From contig JACCER010000011.1 in assembly GCA_013416445.1 (NCBI GenBank), positions 1 through 64,000 of the forward strand: 64,000 bases of DNA, written 5' to 3'. The position numbers were made by a program, and so were the translations under genes. Below are positions 1 to 8,824 of the stretch, in pieces. Position 1 is the first letter of the stretch. Every line of letters begins with the position of its first letter. This DNA is from Alcaligenaceae bacterium (GTDB lineage Bacteria; Pseudomonadota; Gammaproteobacteria; Burkholderiales; Burkholderiaceae_B). The notes below the pieces were generated by a model that was not told the origin of the DNA, did no database searches, and saw nothing but the letters and a program-made list of their open reading frames with translations.

Positions 1-117
1 AGCGCGCTGACTCTAACTTATATTCCTGCGTATATTGCCGCTTGGGCACGTTGCGTTCTTTCATTTCCATTCTCCGTTAACAAGAAACTACCACCTTCTT
101 GCTGTACGTGGAAACGA

Positions 118-420
118 GGCAGGGTCAGCGTTCTTGTGGTGCTGGTATCGGCTCACATGGAGCCCTTTGACCTGGCCTGCTTTCAGTCGCTGGACATCGA
201 CCCCGCGTCCAAGAAGTACCTGATCCTGAAGAGCCGTGTGCATTGGCGAGCAGGCTTCGGCAACCTGACCACGCAGGTGTTCGAGTGCGACGGTGTGGGA
301 CTTGCCACCTCCGACTACACCAAGCTGCGCTTCGTCAACGTGCGACGTCCGGTCTACCCACTGGACGACTTTCCCGCTGACGATGCTCCCACCTCGGGCC
401 AGCGCTCAGTGCGAATCTGA
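118..420 (+). pseudogene. M81 (MlrC-like) metallopeptidase, C-terminal remnant
   Basis: The last ~100 codons of this frame read like the C-terminal domain of MlrC/M81 family metallopeptidases: a VSAHMEPFDLACF stretch followed by KSRVHWRAGFG, where the family typically has a K-S-x-V-H-F/W-R-A motif, and a closing RRPVYPLD. No peptidase N-terminus is present; the frame stays open to the window edge but the residues before about position 118 do not look like the family. It precedes a Bug binding protein, a common neighbour of such peptidases. I read it as a decayed gene, although an intact gene cut by a rearrangement close to the window edge cannot be excluded. Confidence 0.6.
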
Positions 421-524
421 GCCCAAACCCGCATCTGCATCGGGTCGCCATGTACCCGGCATCACTATGTATTCAACAGACTTTTGGCTCGCTGGAAGTC
501 ACCGTCCACAAAAAGGAGTAACTC

Positions 525-1505
525 ATGACCTCGAACCTACGACGCGCGCTGATGGCAACTGCAACAGGCTTGTGCATGCTGGCGACCGGAACTGCATTCG
601 CGCAAGACTTTCCAAGCAAAGCGGTCACCATCATCGTGCCGTACCAGGCCGGTGGCGGCACGGATGCGATAGCCCGCCCGCTGGCGAGTAAATTGTCCAA
701 GAAGTGGGGCCAACCAGTCGTGGTCGAGAACCGTCCGGGGGCGAACGGTATGATCGCTACGCAAACGGCGATCCGATCCGAACCCGACGGTCACACTATC
801 CTCTATCACCTTACGGGGATCATCCAGAACCCGCTACTGCTCAAGAACGTCGCCTATGACCCGATGAAGGACGTCATCCCTGTGTTCCAAATCGGAGGCC
901 AGGCGCTAGCCCTGACAGTGCCACGCAGCAGCGCGGTCAACTCGCTGGACCAGCTTGTGACCGATGGCAAGTCCAAGGGCGACAGAGGTCTGATCTACGG
1001 CACTGTCGGCGTGGGGCACTCCAGCCACATCTGGTCCGAACTCCTGGCGTCGGAGCGAAAGTTCAAAGCCACGCATGCAGCCTACAAGGGCACAGTGCCG
1101 TTGGTCATCGATCTCGTTTCCGGCCGACTCGACTGGGCATTCATTGCGCCCAACGAAGCGCTCATACGCACGAACGACAACACGCTGAAGGCGCTGACCG
1201 TGACTGGCACGAAGCGGGTCAAGCAACTGCCAGGCGTCGCCACCATGCACGAGTTGGGATACCCAGGGTTCGAAATGGTCGGCTGGCATGGCCTGTTCGT
1301 GCCTGCTGGCACGCCCGCAACCGTGGTCAACAAGATCGAGGTGGATGTCCGAGAAGCCATGGGCGACCCGGAGATCCAGAAGATCCTGGACACGCAGGTT
1401 GTTGACTACACCGGGTACGGATCGGCGGAGTTCGGCAAGGTGATGCGCAACGACTCGGCCGGTTGGGCTGCATTGTTCAAGCGTTTCAACATCCAGATCA
1501 ATTGA
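525..1505 (+). CDS. Bug/TctC-family periplasmic substrate-binding protein
   Basis: 326-aa extracytoplasmic solute receptor of the Bug (TctC) family, which captures small carboxylates in the periplasm, classically for tripartite tricarboxylate transporters. A signal peptide spans residues 1-26 (basic MTSNLRR, hydrophobic core, AFA cleavage site before QDFPSK). The family signature follows: VTIIVPYQAGGGTDAIAR near residue 36, then VVVENRPGANG near residue 63. Length is normal. ATG at 525 has a good AGGAG ribosome site about 7 nt upstream. No TctA/TctB membrane genes lie in the window, so it is an orphan receptor, as is usual in Bordetella relatives. The ligand cannot be inferred. It sits between decayed genes but appears intact. 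Confidence 0.9.
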   Translation: MTSNLRRALMATATGLCMLATGTAFAQDFPSKAVTIIVPYQAGGGTDAIARPLASKLSKKWGQPVVVENRPGANGMIATQTAIRSEPDGHTILYHLTGIIQNPLLLKNVAYDPMKDVIPVFQIGGQALALTVPRSSAVNSLDQLVTDGKSKGDRGLIYGTVGVGHSSHIWSELLASERKFKATHAAYKGTVPLVIDLVSGRLDWAFIAPNEALIRTNDNTLKALTVTGTKRVKQLPGVATMHELGYPGFEMVGWHGLFVPAGTPATVVNKIEVDVREAMGDPEIQKILDTQVVDYTGYGSAEFGKVMRNDSAGWAALFKRFNIQIN

Positions 1506-1634
1506 AATCTTCGGGTGGCGGCTATGCTGGACCGCGACCCCGATACGGTCCAAGCAGGCTCCCCGCCGCCCAGGGGGTAGCAGTGATGTTGCCCCCGTTT
1601 TTCGTAGCCTTTAGCACCGGCACCATGTCCGCTG

Positions 1635-2081
1635 GACCATGTGAATCGGCAATTCAAGGCCGACCGGCCCAACCAGTTGTGGGTGTCGGACCTCACGTAC
1701 GTGTCGACCTGGCAAGGCTGGTTGTATGTGGCCTTCGTGATTGACGTGTTTGCCCGCCGCATCATGAGCTGTCGCGTCAGCAGTCCATGCAGACCGACTT
1801 CGTGCTTGATGCCTTGGAGCAGGCGTTGTACGACCATCAGCCCGAATAAACTGCCGACTTGGTCCACTACAGCGACAGGGGTTCTCAATACGTCAGCATT
1901 CGCTACATGGAGCGCATCGGTCGAACTCGCCACGCTGGAATGGGTGTCGTGGTTCAATCACCATCGCCTGTTGTCACCCATCAGGTATATGCCTCCTGTG
2001 GAAGCTGAGGAAAACTATTATCGGCAACTGACTGGAAAGGTCGCCTTCGAAGTCCAACTTAAATCAACTAGCCTCCACTGA
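1635..2081 (+). pseudogene. IS3-family transposase (OrfB) remnant
   Basis: Pieces of an IS3-family DDE integrase core lie in different frames. The first frame (from about 1641) reads NRQFKADRPNQLWVSDLTYV and VIDVFARRIMS, the start of the rve domain with the first catalytic Asp. After a frameshift near 1770-1790 come QTDFVLDALEQALYDHQP and a stop, then VHYSDRGSQYVS (second Asp region), then an internal deletion, and finally WFNHHRLLSPIRYMPPVEAE, the typical C-terminus. The third catalytic acidic residue region is deleted. The element is therefore inactive. No clear terminal inverted repeats or partner OrfA were found. Confidence 0.8.
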
Positions 2082-2683
2082 ACCCGAGGCGATTCAGCAT
2101 GAGACTCAAAGTCAATCTAAACAACATCAAATTCGATACGTTATATTGACACTTAAGCGAAGTTAATAAGAAAGTAATAATCGACGGACTTTATTTTCAG
2201 TCTTCAACTTTGAAGGCTGGAAATAAAGTCTGTCGATTAAATTAGAGGGGCCTGGCTCTTCGGAAATTTATGCAGAGTCTGTCGACATTCCTTTTTACGG
2301 CTGAATACTTAACAAGATTGAACAAAAGTCTGTCGAGCTGCCTATTCGTCAGTCACGTTGGTAATAAGTCATGAGCACGAACAGACGATGATTCAGTCCC
2401 CGTTGCTCTCTTACAGGTGAACGAAATGGGTAGGGTAGGCTATTCATAGATAAACCGGAGTTTGCGAAGATGCCTATCGAATGAGGGGCGATAATATCCT
2501 TTACAAACCCGCAACCTATCGCATCGAGCTCCGTTGTACTGCACGAATAACACGGAATTCGGAAAAATAGCAGCCATGGCTAAAATTGAGGCAGCTTCCA
2601 TCGAAAAACAGATACATGAGCAACCGATTTCCGACTCCTTCACCCGTATGGTGCTTTCCTCTATCCCAGATAAACTGTAGTGG
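2082..2683. other. AT-rich gene-free stretch with motif repeats
   Basis: About 600 bases without a convincing gene and visibly AT-richer than the flanking genes. It contains a long near-palindrome (listed separately) and two more copies of the same short motif: AGTCTGTCG at 2276-2284 and AAAGTCTGTCG at 2325-2335. The longest open frame (2440-2643, minus) has no recognisable features. The base composition and repeats suggest mobile-element debris. Confidence 0.5.
2178..2239. repeat. 62-bp near-palindrome carrying CGACRGACTTTATT
   Basis: Left arm 2178-2207 and right arm 2210-2239 pair over 30 bp with 27 exact matches and a 2-nt centre. In the plus-strand transcript the three mismatches would be G-U pairs. 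The arms begin TAATCGACGGACTTTATT and end AATAAAGTCTGTCGATTA. The same CGACAGACTTTATT motif recurs as direct repeats near 35350-35390, on the other side of the catabolic island. It could be a fused pair of insertion-sequence ends or a strong hairpin. Confidence 0.8.
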
Positions 2684-2812
2684 TCAAGTAATTTCAGACA
2701 CTGCGATAGGTTTTTTTGCTACATCATGTAACTCATAATCAACCGGTGTGATATACCCCAGCGTGGAGTGCAGGCGCACCGCGTTATAAAAGCCGACGAT
2801 GTAGTGAACCAC
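2684..2812 (-). pseudogene. IS3-family transposase C-terminal remnant
   Basis: On the minus strand the last ~43 codons read VVHYIVGFYNAVRLHSTLGY followed by ITPVDYE, the standard C-terminal signature of IS3-family OrfB integrases (an FYN-x-x-R-x-H-S-x-LGY-x-P/T-P motif). The upstream part of the frame has no similarity to the family, so the element is cut close to where the group II intron remnant begins. It is distinct from the plus-strand IS3 remnant at 1.6-2.1 kb, whose tail reads differently. Confidence 0.75.
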
Positions 2813-2906
2813 AGAGGATTGTGGAGAAAGCCAATGCCGCCCTGTAATCGGGCGGATACGGGCCAGTGCCCGGCACGAAAGCGAGCCCACTTCCACAGGG
2901 TCTTTC

Positions 2907-3587
2907 ATGGCAAGAGAGTCTGGCCAACCACCGCAGACGGGAAAGCAGATGACGGCAGTCGGTTCGAGTGATCGAGTCGGCCAAGCTGGTGCGCCCGCAA
3001 CCACTGAATCATCATGGCGCCAGATAGACTGGGGTTGTGTCGAGAAGGAGGTCTGGCGGCTTCAGGCGCGTATTGCCAAGGCCACACGGGTTGGTCGGTG
3101 GAACAAGGTTCGTGCCTTGCAACACCTGCTGACCCGCTTGCGAAACGGCAAGCTCTTGGCCGTGAAACGAGTAACGGACAATGCCGGTAAGAGAACGGCG
3201 GGGGTCGATGGCCAGATATGGTCGACACCCCAATCAAAGCTGAATGCGGTACGGTCGCTCAAACACCGGGGCTACCAGCCCCAGGCGCTGTGGCAATTGG
3301 CGCTGATCCCTGTAGCAGAAACCACGGCCGACACGAATTCGTATGGGTTCCGTCCCAAACGGGCGGCGGCCGACGCCATCGAGCACTGTTTCATTATCCT
3401 GGCCAAGAAAAGCTCCGCATCTTGGGTCTTGGAGGAGGACATCAAGGGGTGCTTTGACAACATCAGTCACGACTGGTTGCTCAAGCACGTCCCGATGGAT
3501 AAGGTCATTCTGCGCAAATGGCTGAAAGCAGGTACGATCGAAGACGGCGTGCGGAGTACTACCGAGAAAGGAGCACCGCAAGGCGGG
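2907..3587 (+). pseudogene. ltrA: Group II intron reverse transcriptase/maturase, truncated
   Basis: Remnant of a bacterial group II intron-encoded protein. The N-terminal block (DRVGQAGAPATTESSWRQID, then AVKRVTDNAGKRTAGVDG) and RT blocks (SYGFRPKRAAADAIEHCF, LEEDIKGCFDNISHDWLL, GAPQGG) match the LtrA family. Two lesions are visible. After HRGYQPQ (about 3280) roughly 30 residues that normally contain the IPKxxGKxRPLGIP block are missing in frame. The protein is also cut right after GAPQGG at about 3586, where the inverted-repeat end of the neighbouring tyrosine-recombinase element begins. The catalytic YADD block, maturase domain X and endonuclease domain are absent, so it cannot be active. 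The first in-frame ATG close to the conserved N-terminus is at 2949. Confidence 0.85.
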
Positions 3588-3695
3588 TTATGCGCAGCTG
3601 AGCATAACCCACCTTATGAACAGTGCTGGGTTATGCACAGTGTTCCGTGGCAAGGGTTGGTGGTGCTTGTGCCCTTACAGGAACACTGCGCATAA
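3585..3695. repeat. Terminal inverted-repeat cluster of the recombinase element
   Basis: Two inverted repeats share the core TTATGCRCAG. GGGTTATGC at 3585-3593 pairs perfectly with GCATAACCC at 3602-3610. TTATGCACAGTGTTCC at 3631-3646 pairs, with one mismatch, with GGAACACTGCGCATAA at 3680-3695. They lie between the break in the group II intron protein and the stop codon of the tyrosine recombinase, as expected for the end of that mobile element. Confidence 0.65.
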
Positions 3696-3705
3696 TTTTG
3701 AAAGG

Positions 3706-4653
3706 TTATAGATTTTGCAACCAGGTGAGTAGTCCCGGATCCTGGTTCCATTCGGGCATGTCGCTGGAGACGACATCAACGTAGACAGATTCCAGAGCCC
3801 TGCGTTTGGCTTCGGTGGAAGCACGCGCGTAGATCTCGGTGGTTGACAGGTCGACATGACCGAGAATATCGCGAATGTAGGGCAATGGAATCCCCGCCTC
3901 ATACAAGTGCATGGCCTTGCTGTGACGCAAGATGTGTGGACTGATGTTGATACCCGAAAGGTCTAGGGCGCCTGTGTTTGCTTGGTATTTGCCGATGATC
4001 CATGCGATGCCACCACGGCTGAGCTTGGTGTGGTGCTGATTGTAAAACACCGGATAGCCATCGCGGCCAGGCAGGTCCAGACGGTGCTCAGCCAGGTAAG
4101 CACCCAGGAGCGCTACCGTGTTACCGGTAAGGGGAACATGACGGGTCTTGCGGCCTTTACCTGTTAACGAGATGATTGCAGGCTTTTGCAAACGGACATC
4201 GCGAACCGTCAGATCAACCAGTTCTTGAACCCGGGCACCCGTGTCGTAAAGCGTGGCAAGCAGTGTCGCGTCGCGTCTGCCGCGGCGAGTGCTGCGGTCC
4301 GGCGCTGCCAGCAGACAGCGGGTCTGTTCAACGCTCAGGTGATGCACACACACCTGTTCCTGTTTTTTAACGGGGATCGCCAGAATGCTCTGGCAACGGG
4401 CCATCTGGGCGGGATCCTGCGTTTGCGTCCACGCATAAAACGCGTGAATCGCCGACAGGCGCTGGTTGCGTGTCGAAGCGGCGTTATGGCGGGTGTCTTC
4501 AAGCCAGTTCAGAAACTCGGTAACAGCCTCAACATCAATTCGATCAAGGGTCAACTTCTGCGGTGGTATTGCCCTCTGGTCGCGCAGATAGCAGATCAGC
4601 AGTTTGAACGTGTCGCGATAGGAGGCAATGGTGTTGGGTGAGGCCCCTCGCAA
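3706..4653 (-). CDS. Tyrosine recombinase of a RIT-like element, 5'-truncated
   Basis: Site-specific recombinase of the XerC/XerD/phage-integrase fold. The N-terminal SAM-like core-binding domain starts around SPNTIASYRDTF. The catalytic residues are visible: Arg in DTGARVQEL, the H-x-x-R motif in HILRHSKAMHLYEAG, then His and the nucleophile Tyr in LGHVDLSTTEIYAR. The reading frame carries family-like residues (DFATFLQRYLTSHLAG) upstream to about 4701, but no ATG or GTG start remains, because an IstB remnant abuts there. The given start is an internal TTG, so the gene has probably lost its first codons. The size, and the palindromic end carrying TTATGCGCAG, resemble the third recombinase of 'recombinase in trio' elements; the other two recombinases are absent. 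The RIT assignment is inference. Confidence 0.75.
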   Translation of the reverse strand: MRGASPNTIASYRDTFKLLICYLRDQRAIPPQKLTLDRIDVEAVTEFLNWLEDTRHNAASTRNQRLSAIHAFYAWTQTQDPAQMARCQSILAIPVKKQEQVCVHHLSVEQTRCLLAAPDRSTRRGRRDATLLATLYDTGARVQELVDLTVRDVRLQKPAIISLTGKGRKTRHVPLTGNTVALLGAYLAEHRLDLPGRDGYPVFYNQHHTKLSRGGIAWIIGKYQANTGALDLSGINISPHILRHSKAMHLYEAGIPLPYIRDILGHVDLSTTEIYARASTEAKRRALESVYVDVVSSDMPEWNQDPGLLTWLQNL

Positions 4654-4690
4654 ACCTGCCAGGTGGCTCGTCAGGTAACGCTGCAGAAAC

Positions 4691-4999
4691 GTGGCAAAGT
4701 CATTGCTTGTTATCGACGAGGTCGGCTACCTCTCCTACTCGAATCGTCACGCCGATCTGCTGTTCGAGCTCATCAGCCGCCGCCATGAAAAAAAGAGCAC
4801 CCTCATCACCACCAACAAGTCCTTCGCCGAGTGGTCCGAGGTGTTCCCCAATGCCGCCTGCGTGGTCGCGCTCATCGACCGCCTGGTGCATCACGCCGAG
4901 ATCATCGCCCTCAAGGGCGAATCCTGGCGCCACAAAGAAGCCCAGGAGCGGGCAGCGGCCAGAACCACCCAACGCAAGTCAGCACGAGGCGCCCCATGA
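4691..4999 (+). pseudogene. istB: IS21-family IstB ATPase, C-terminal remnant
   Basis: The frame contains the C-terminal third of an IstB-type AAA+ transposition helper: SLLVIDEVGYLSY (Walker B region), ITTNKSFAEWSEVFPNAACV, then ALIDRLVHHAEIIALKGESW. The Walker A part is missing, and the left side is fused to the 5' end of the tyrosine recombinase on the opposite strand. It overlaps the next small frame by 4 bp (ATGA), as in intact IS21-type elements. The partner transposase IstA is not found in the window. Confidence 0.85.
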
Positions 5000-5214
5000 A
5001 AACCTATCACTCACCCTCGGGCCGACAACGAGGTCTTGATCTCCTGATTGATTCCGACTGGAGCCCAGAGCAGGCCATGGCCGTGCTCGACCTGCTCGAT
5101 GAGTTACGTGACCGTATCTGGGCCCATTACGAGCTCGCCCTGTTCAAGCAATACCGCAAGGATCGCATCACAGAAGTACAGCTCACGCCCCCGTCATCCG
5201 ATCCGCCATTCTGA
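4996..5214 (+). CDS. Small IS21-associated protein of unknown function
   Basis: 72-codon frame starting at an ATG that overlaps the IstB stop (ATGA). The protein is polar and partly helical: SPEQAMAVLDLLDELRDRIW followed by ALFKQYRKDR. Small frames of this kind often follow istB in IS21-family elements of proteobacteria; I recall the pattern but cannot name a domain. It was probably co-transcribed with istB and is now stranded with the truncated remnant. No function can be assigned. Confidence 0.5.
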   Translation: MKTYHSPSGRQRGLDLLIDSDWSPEQAMAVLDLLDELRDRIWAHYELALFKQYRKDRITEVQLTPPSSDPPF

Positions 5215-5277
5215 TCACCAACCCCTGACACACCATCACCCCGAGGGCAGACGTGTTCTGCTCTCGTCTCGTTACGA

Positions 5278-5637
5278 GTGCCGTCAAATAACGCCGCCAT
5301 ATTTATGCGGATTTACGCAGCCGACAACAAGATGCTGCGGTCGGTCAAATTGCCCGGTATCTTGGCTGGTATCTATCTGAGAAACGAATATGAAGCCGTT
5401 GTTGAAAAAATCGGCACACAACTAGGCGGTGTATACACGTTGCTGACTGAACATTACGGCGAGACAGTAGAGCTTATAGAGATGGAAATCTCGGCCTCGC
5501 GCTTCCCGATCAAGGTTGCACGTTTAATGGGCTACGAAGCCTCGGATCCCGCGCTCCTAATGATAAGGTCGTTTAAGAACACGTCAAATAAGATTATGGA
5601 AATAGCTATTACCCTCCGTACGATTTCAGGTATGTAG
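5278..5637 (+). pseudogene. GntR-family regulator, UTRA-domain remnant
   Basis: The residues LRNEYEAVVEKIGTQLG, the ARLMGYEASDPALLMIRSFKN block and the closing MEIAITLR resemble the UTRA ligand-binding domain found at the C-terminus of HutC-type GntR regulators. The winged-helix DNA-binding domain that should precede it is absent, and the only start is a weak GTG with no ribosome site. It is therefore most likely a decapitated regulator gene left at the edge of the catabolic cluster. The UTRA reading is moderate, based on pattern and length. Confidence 0.5.
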
Positions 5638-5703
5638 CAACTTTATTTCCTCAAACCTGATTCCCAATTTCCTCAACACAAGCATCGGTTCAAAGGTAAA
5701 GCA

Positions 5704-6486
5704 ATGAAATCCAAATATGGCAAAGCCGTTACGGTAACAACGAGTGGTCAACACGCATTGGTACGATTTGATCGCGGGGTCAACCGAAATGCCCTCGACC
5801 AAGACACCATCCTTGCCTTGACCAGCGTGGCGCATGATCTTGCTGATGCACTCGACATTCAAACGGTCGTGCTGACTGGAGCGAATGACATATTCTCGGC
5901 CGGCATCGATTTAAAGGATCCAAAAAAGTGGAAGGAAACGGAAACAGCGCTTTTAGAGCGCCGCAATGTAGCTCAGCGCGGCGCCCGGCTTTGCCGGCTT
6001 TGGGAAGAACTTCCGCAAATCACGATAGCGGCCATCGAAGGCCCGGCCGTAGGCGGATCGGCCGCATTGGCGCTAGCGTGCGACTGGCGAGTCATGGCCA
6101 CGAACGGATTCATCTATCTTCCCGAGGCAAAGGTGGGGCTAAACATGGGCTGGGGGGCAATTCCCCGGATGACCTCACTGATCGGCGCGGCACGTACGAA
6201 GCGCGCCATTCTGCTCGCGGAACGACTTCCGGCAGCAATGGCTCTGGAATGGGGCTTGATCGACGCAATATCTGAGCCCCTATGCGCTGTCGAAACGGCA
6301 CAAGAGCTGGCAGCGCGTAGCGGCGAAACACCCGCTGCGATCTTGCGCATGACGAAGGAATCAGTCAATGCATCCGCAATCGTTTTGCATCGGCTGGGAA
6401 CATACATGGGTGCCGATCAAGCCCTGGTTTGCCGGGATAGCACCGAAGGTGCTTCAGCCCGTGCAAAGTTCATGGGGAAACCGTAA
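5704..6486 (+). CDS. Enoyl-CoA hydratase/isomerase family protein
   Basis: 260-aa crotonase-fold protein. The first oxyanion-hole segment is FSAGIDLKD near residue 66; the second lies in AIEGPAVGGSAALALACD near residue 105. In true hydratases two glutamates act. Here the first, in the GGGCE position, is Ala, while the second is kept in LPEAKVG. The protein is thus more likely an isomerase, hydrolase or C-C-cleaving crotonase than a standard hydratase. It stands alone on the plus strand, converging on the Bug gene with only 17 bp between them. The TGGAAC-type operator seen elsewhere in the cluster is not obvious in its short upstream region. Confidence 0.85.
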   Translation: MKSKYGKAVTVTTSGQHALVRFDRGVNRNALDQDTILALTSVAHDLADALDIQTVVLTGANDIFSAGIDLKDPKKWKETETALLERRNVAQRGARLCRLWEELPQITIAAIEGPAVGGSAALALACDWRVMATNGFIYLPEAKVGLNMGWGAIPRMTSLIGAARTKRAILLAERLPAAMALEWGLIDAISEPLCAVETAQELAARSGETPAAILRMTKESVNASAIVLHRLGTYMGADQALVCRDSTEGASARAKFMGKP

Positions 6487-6503
6487 ACTTGCAGCCCGGT
6501 TCG

Positions 6504-7454
6504 TTAATATGTGCTGGTGGTGAGTTCTAGGTCCTTGAGCAGCGGCACCCAGCGAGCGTATTCGCTGCGAAGGTATTCCCCCAGTTCTTCTGATGTGCCG
6601 CCACGCGGCTCCATACCAGCGGCACGGGCCTTTTTCACGAAGTCTTTGCGTGCCAGCACCTTATTGATCGCCACGTTCAGTTTCGCAACGTTTTCGGGTG
6701 GCGTGCCGGCCGGAGCAACCAGTGTGTACCAGGCATAGGCCACGAGGTCATAGCCAAGTTCCTTGAACGTCGGCGCGTCCGGTACTTGCGTCAGTCGCTT
6801 GTCATCCATTACGCCTAGCACGCGCAACTTGCCCGATTTGATATGTGACAGGGGACCCGTGATGGTGGTGCCGTGGATGTCGATAGTGCCTGACAGCAAT
6901 GCCGTTATGCCGGGCGCGTCACCGCTGAAGGGTACATGCGTGGTTTCTATGCCGGCCATACGCTCGAACCACATTGGCGCGAGATTGGTAATGATGCCCG
7001 CACCCGGAGAGCCGCGGTTGATCTTTTTGGGGTTAGCCTTAGCATAGGCGACCATTTCTTCGAGCGTGCTGTAGGGCAGGTCGGTGCTTGCGACGATGAT
7101 CGAGGGTTGATAGCCAATATGCGAAACAGGTGTGAAGTCGGTAACAGGGTCGTAGGGCAGGTTTTTGAACAAGACGGTGTTATTGGCCATTGTGCTATTG
7201 GTGCCCACAAATAGCGTCAGGCCGTCTGGACGGGACTTGGCCACGTAGTCAGCGGCGATGTTGCCCGACGCGCCAGGCTTGTTATAGACGATCGTGTTCA
7301 GGCCATCCTTGGATAGTTCTGCTGCCAGCATCCGAACATAAACGTCGCTGCCGCCCCCGGCTGGGAAGGGCACAACGATAGAGACAGGCTGGGCACTGGC
7401 TGCACCGCTGGCCAGCGCCATGGCGAGTAACGATTGCTTGATGAACGATTTCAT
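6504..7454 (-). CDS. Bug/TctC-family periplasmic substrate-binding protein
   Basis: 316-aa periplasmic receptor with a signal peptide of about 21 residues (MKSFIKQSLLAMALASGAASA before QPVSIVV). Family motifs are present: VSIVVPFPAGGGSDVYVR, then TIVYNKPGASGN and a central AKSRPDGLTL. It is transcribed divergently from the first acyl-CoA dehydrogenase pair, across a 218-bp region with four TGGAA-type sites, so it is probably controlled with the catabolic genes and binds the substrate or an analogue. No membrane partner genes are nearby. Confidence 0.9.
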   Translation of the reverse strand: MKSFIKQSLLAMALASGAASAQPVSIVVPFPAGGGSDVYVRMLAAELSKDGLNTIVYNKPGASGNIAADYVAKSRPDGLTLFVGTNSTMANNTVLFKNLPYDPVTDFTPVSHIGYQPSIIVASTDLPYSTLEEMVAYAKANPKKINRGSPGAGIITNLAPMWFERMAGIETTHVPFSGDAPGITALLSGTIDIHGTTITGPLSHIKSGKLRVLGVMDDKRLTQVPDAPTFKELGYDLVAYAWYTLVAPAGTPPENVAKLNVAINKVLARKDFVKKARAAGMEPRGGTSEELGEYLRSEYARWVPLLKDLELTTSTY

Positions 7455-7471
7455 GTGTGAATGTCCTTAGA

Positions 7472-7670
7472 AAATGGAACTTCTCTTGAGATACTTATAT
7501 ACCAGCGTTCGTAAATGGAATCCGTTTCTCTAGGCGGTATAAGCTATATTATTAGCACACAAATCCCTGCCGTCAAGCATTCCCACAATCATGACGAAAT
7601 TCTGATCAGTACTGTTCAATCACAGATCTATCGTATAAAATGGAATCAGTTCCTTCAAATGGAATATCCA
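7472..7670. promoter_or_regulatory. Cluster of four TGGAA-type operator sites
   Basis: Between the divergent Bug and acyl-CoA dehydrogenase genes lie AAATGGAACTT (7472), TGGAATCCGTTTC (7516), TGGAATCAGTTCC (7641) and TGGAATATCCA (7660). The last two are short palindromes lying directly before the dehydrogenase start at 7673. They fit the TGGAAC-N2-GTTCCA consensus repeated in other promoters of this cluster, which is assigned by inference to the resident IclR protein. Confidence 0.65.
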
Positions 7671-7672
7671 GT

Positions 7673-8815
7673 ATGAATATTAATTTCACACCCGAACAGC
7701 TGGTCTTTCGCGAAGAAGTGCGAAGCTTTATTGCCGCCCGTTTGCCAGCCGACATCCGCGATCGTTTGCGTCAGGGGCATCTGCCTAACAAGAGCGATAC
7801 CATCACTTGGCAACGCATCCTGGCGGAGTGCGGCTGGTCTGCACCGCACTGGCCACGCGAATACGGTGGTGCCGCCCTAGGCCAAGCCGAGCGACTGATC
7901 CTGCTGGACGAACTCTATCGTGCTCCGGCACCACTGCCGCAAATTTTCAATATAAATATGCTCGGGCCAGTGCTGATGAAATTCGGTACGCCACAGCAGT
8001 GCGCGTTCTTCCTGCCCAAATTGGTCAACCTCGACTTGTGGTTCTGTCAGGGATTTTCCGAGCCCGGCGCGGGTTCCGACCTAGCGTCGTTACGCACCGC
8101 TGCCCGGCGCGACGGTGACTGCTACGTGGTCAATGGCCAAAAGACCTGGACCTCCACGGCTCAATGGGCAGACTGGATCTTCGCCTTGGTGCGTACAAAT
8201 CCAGAAGCACGTAAGCAGGCGGGCATTTCTTTCTTGCTGATCGATCTGAACACGCCCGGAATTACCGTGCGGCCGGTTCGTTCGATCGACGGTACTGACC
8301 ATGTAAATGAGGTCTTTTTCGAAGACGTCAAAGTGCCTATTACCAACCTCGTGGGGCAAGAGAACCAGGGTTGGGAATGCGCCAAATTCCTGTTAGCCAA
8401 TGAACGCACTGGCATCGCCAATGTGGGGTTGTGCCAGGAGCGCCTGGAACTCGCCCGTGAAATGGCCCGCGTGGGCGGCCTTACCGAAGACGGCGGCCTA
8501 TGGAAGGAACTTGCTGTGCTTGATGCTGAGATCCGTGCGCTGGAACTCACCAACTACCGCTTCCTGCTCACGCCCTCTCAGCAGGCGGCGTTGCCGGCCT
8601 TCGCATCCGTGCTTAAGCTCAAGGGCACCGAGATTCAGCAGGAGCTTCATTTGTTGCTGGCCAAACTTGCCGGTGACGGCGGGCTAGAGCAACCGCCATC
8701 GGCCGAACATGGTCCCCACCTGGTACAACGCTACTTCTTTTCTCGGGCGCTGAGCATATATGGGGGTACCTCCGAGATTCAGAAGGATATTCTGGCCCGA
8801 AGCATTCTAGCCTGA
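7673..8815 (+). CDS. Acyl-CoA dehydrogenase, large-type partner of a pair
   Basis: 380-aa FAD-dependent acyl-CoA dehydrogenase, introducing the alpha-beta double bond into an acyl-CoA. Visible features are FTPEQLVFREEVRSF at the N-terminus, the flavin/substrate loop FCQGFSEPGAGSDLASL near residue 125, VVNGQKTWTS, and the C-terminal YGGTSEIQKDILA. The position that is the catalytic Glu (YEGT) in MCAD is Gly here, as in many members whose base lies elsewhere. An in-frame ATG at 7640 lies inside an operator palindrome, so ATG 7673, where homology begins, is preferred. The smaller, divergent dehydrogenase follows after 9 bp, an arrangement like the heteromeric alpha2beta2 enzymes of steroid degradation. 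Confidence 0.9.
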   Translation: MNINFTPEQLVFREEVRSFIAARLPADIRDRLRQGHLPNKSDTITWQRILAECGWSAPHWPREYGGAALGQAERLILLDELYRAPAPLPQIFNINMLGPVLMKFGTPQQCAFFLPKLVNLDLWFCQGFSEPGAGSDLASLRTAARRDGDCYVVNGQKTWTSTAQWADWIFALVRTNPEARKQAGISFLLIDLNTPGITVRPVRSIDGTDHVNEVFFEDVKVPITNLVGQENQGWECAKFLLANERTGIANVGLCQERLELAREMARVGGLTEDGGLWKELAVLDAEIRALELTNYRFLLTPSQQAALPAFASVLKLKGTEIQQELHLLLAKLAGDGGLEQPPSAEHGPHLVQRYFFSRALSIYGGTSEIQKDILARSILA

Positions 8816-8824
8816 GAGATAGTC

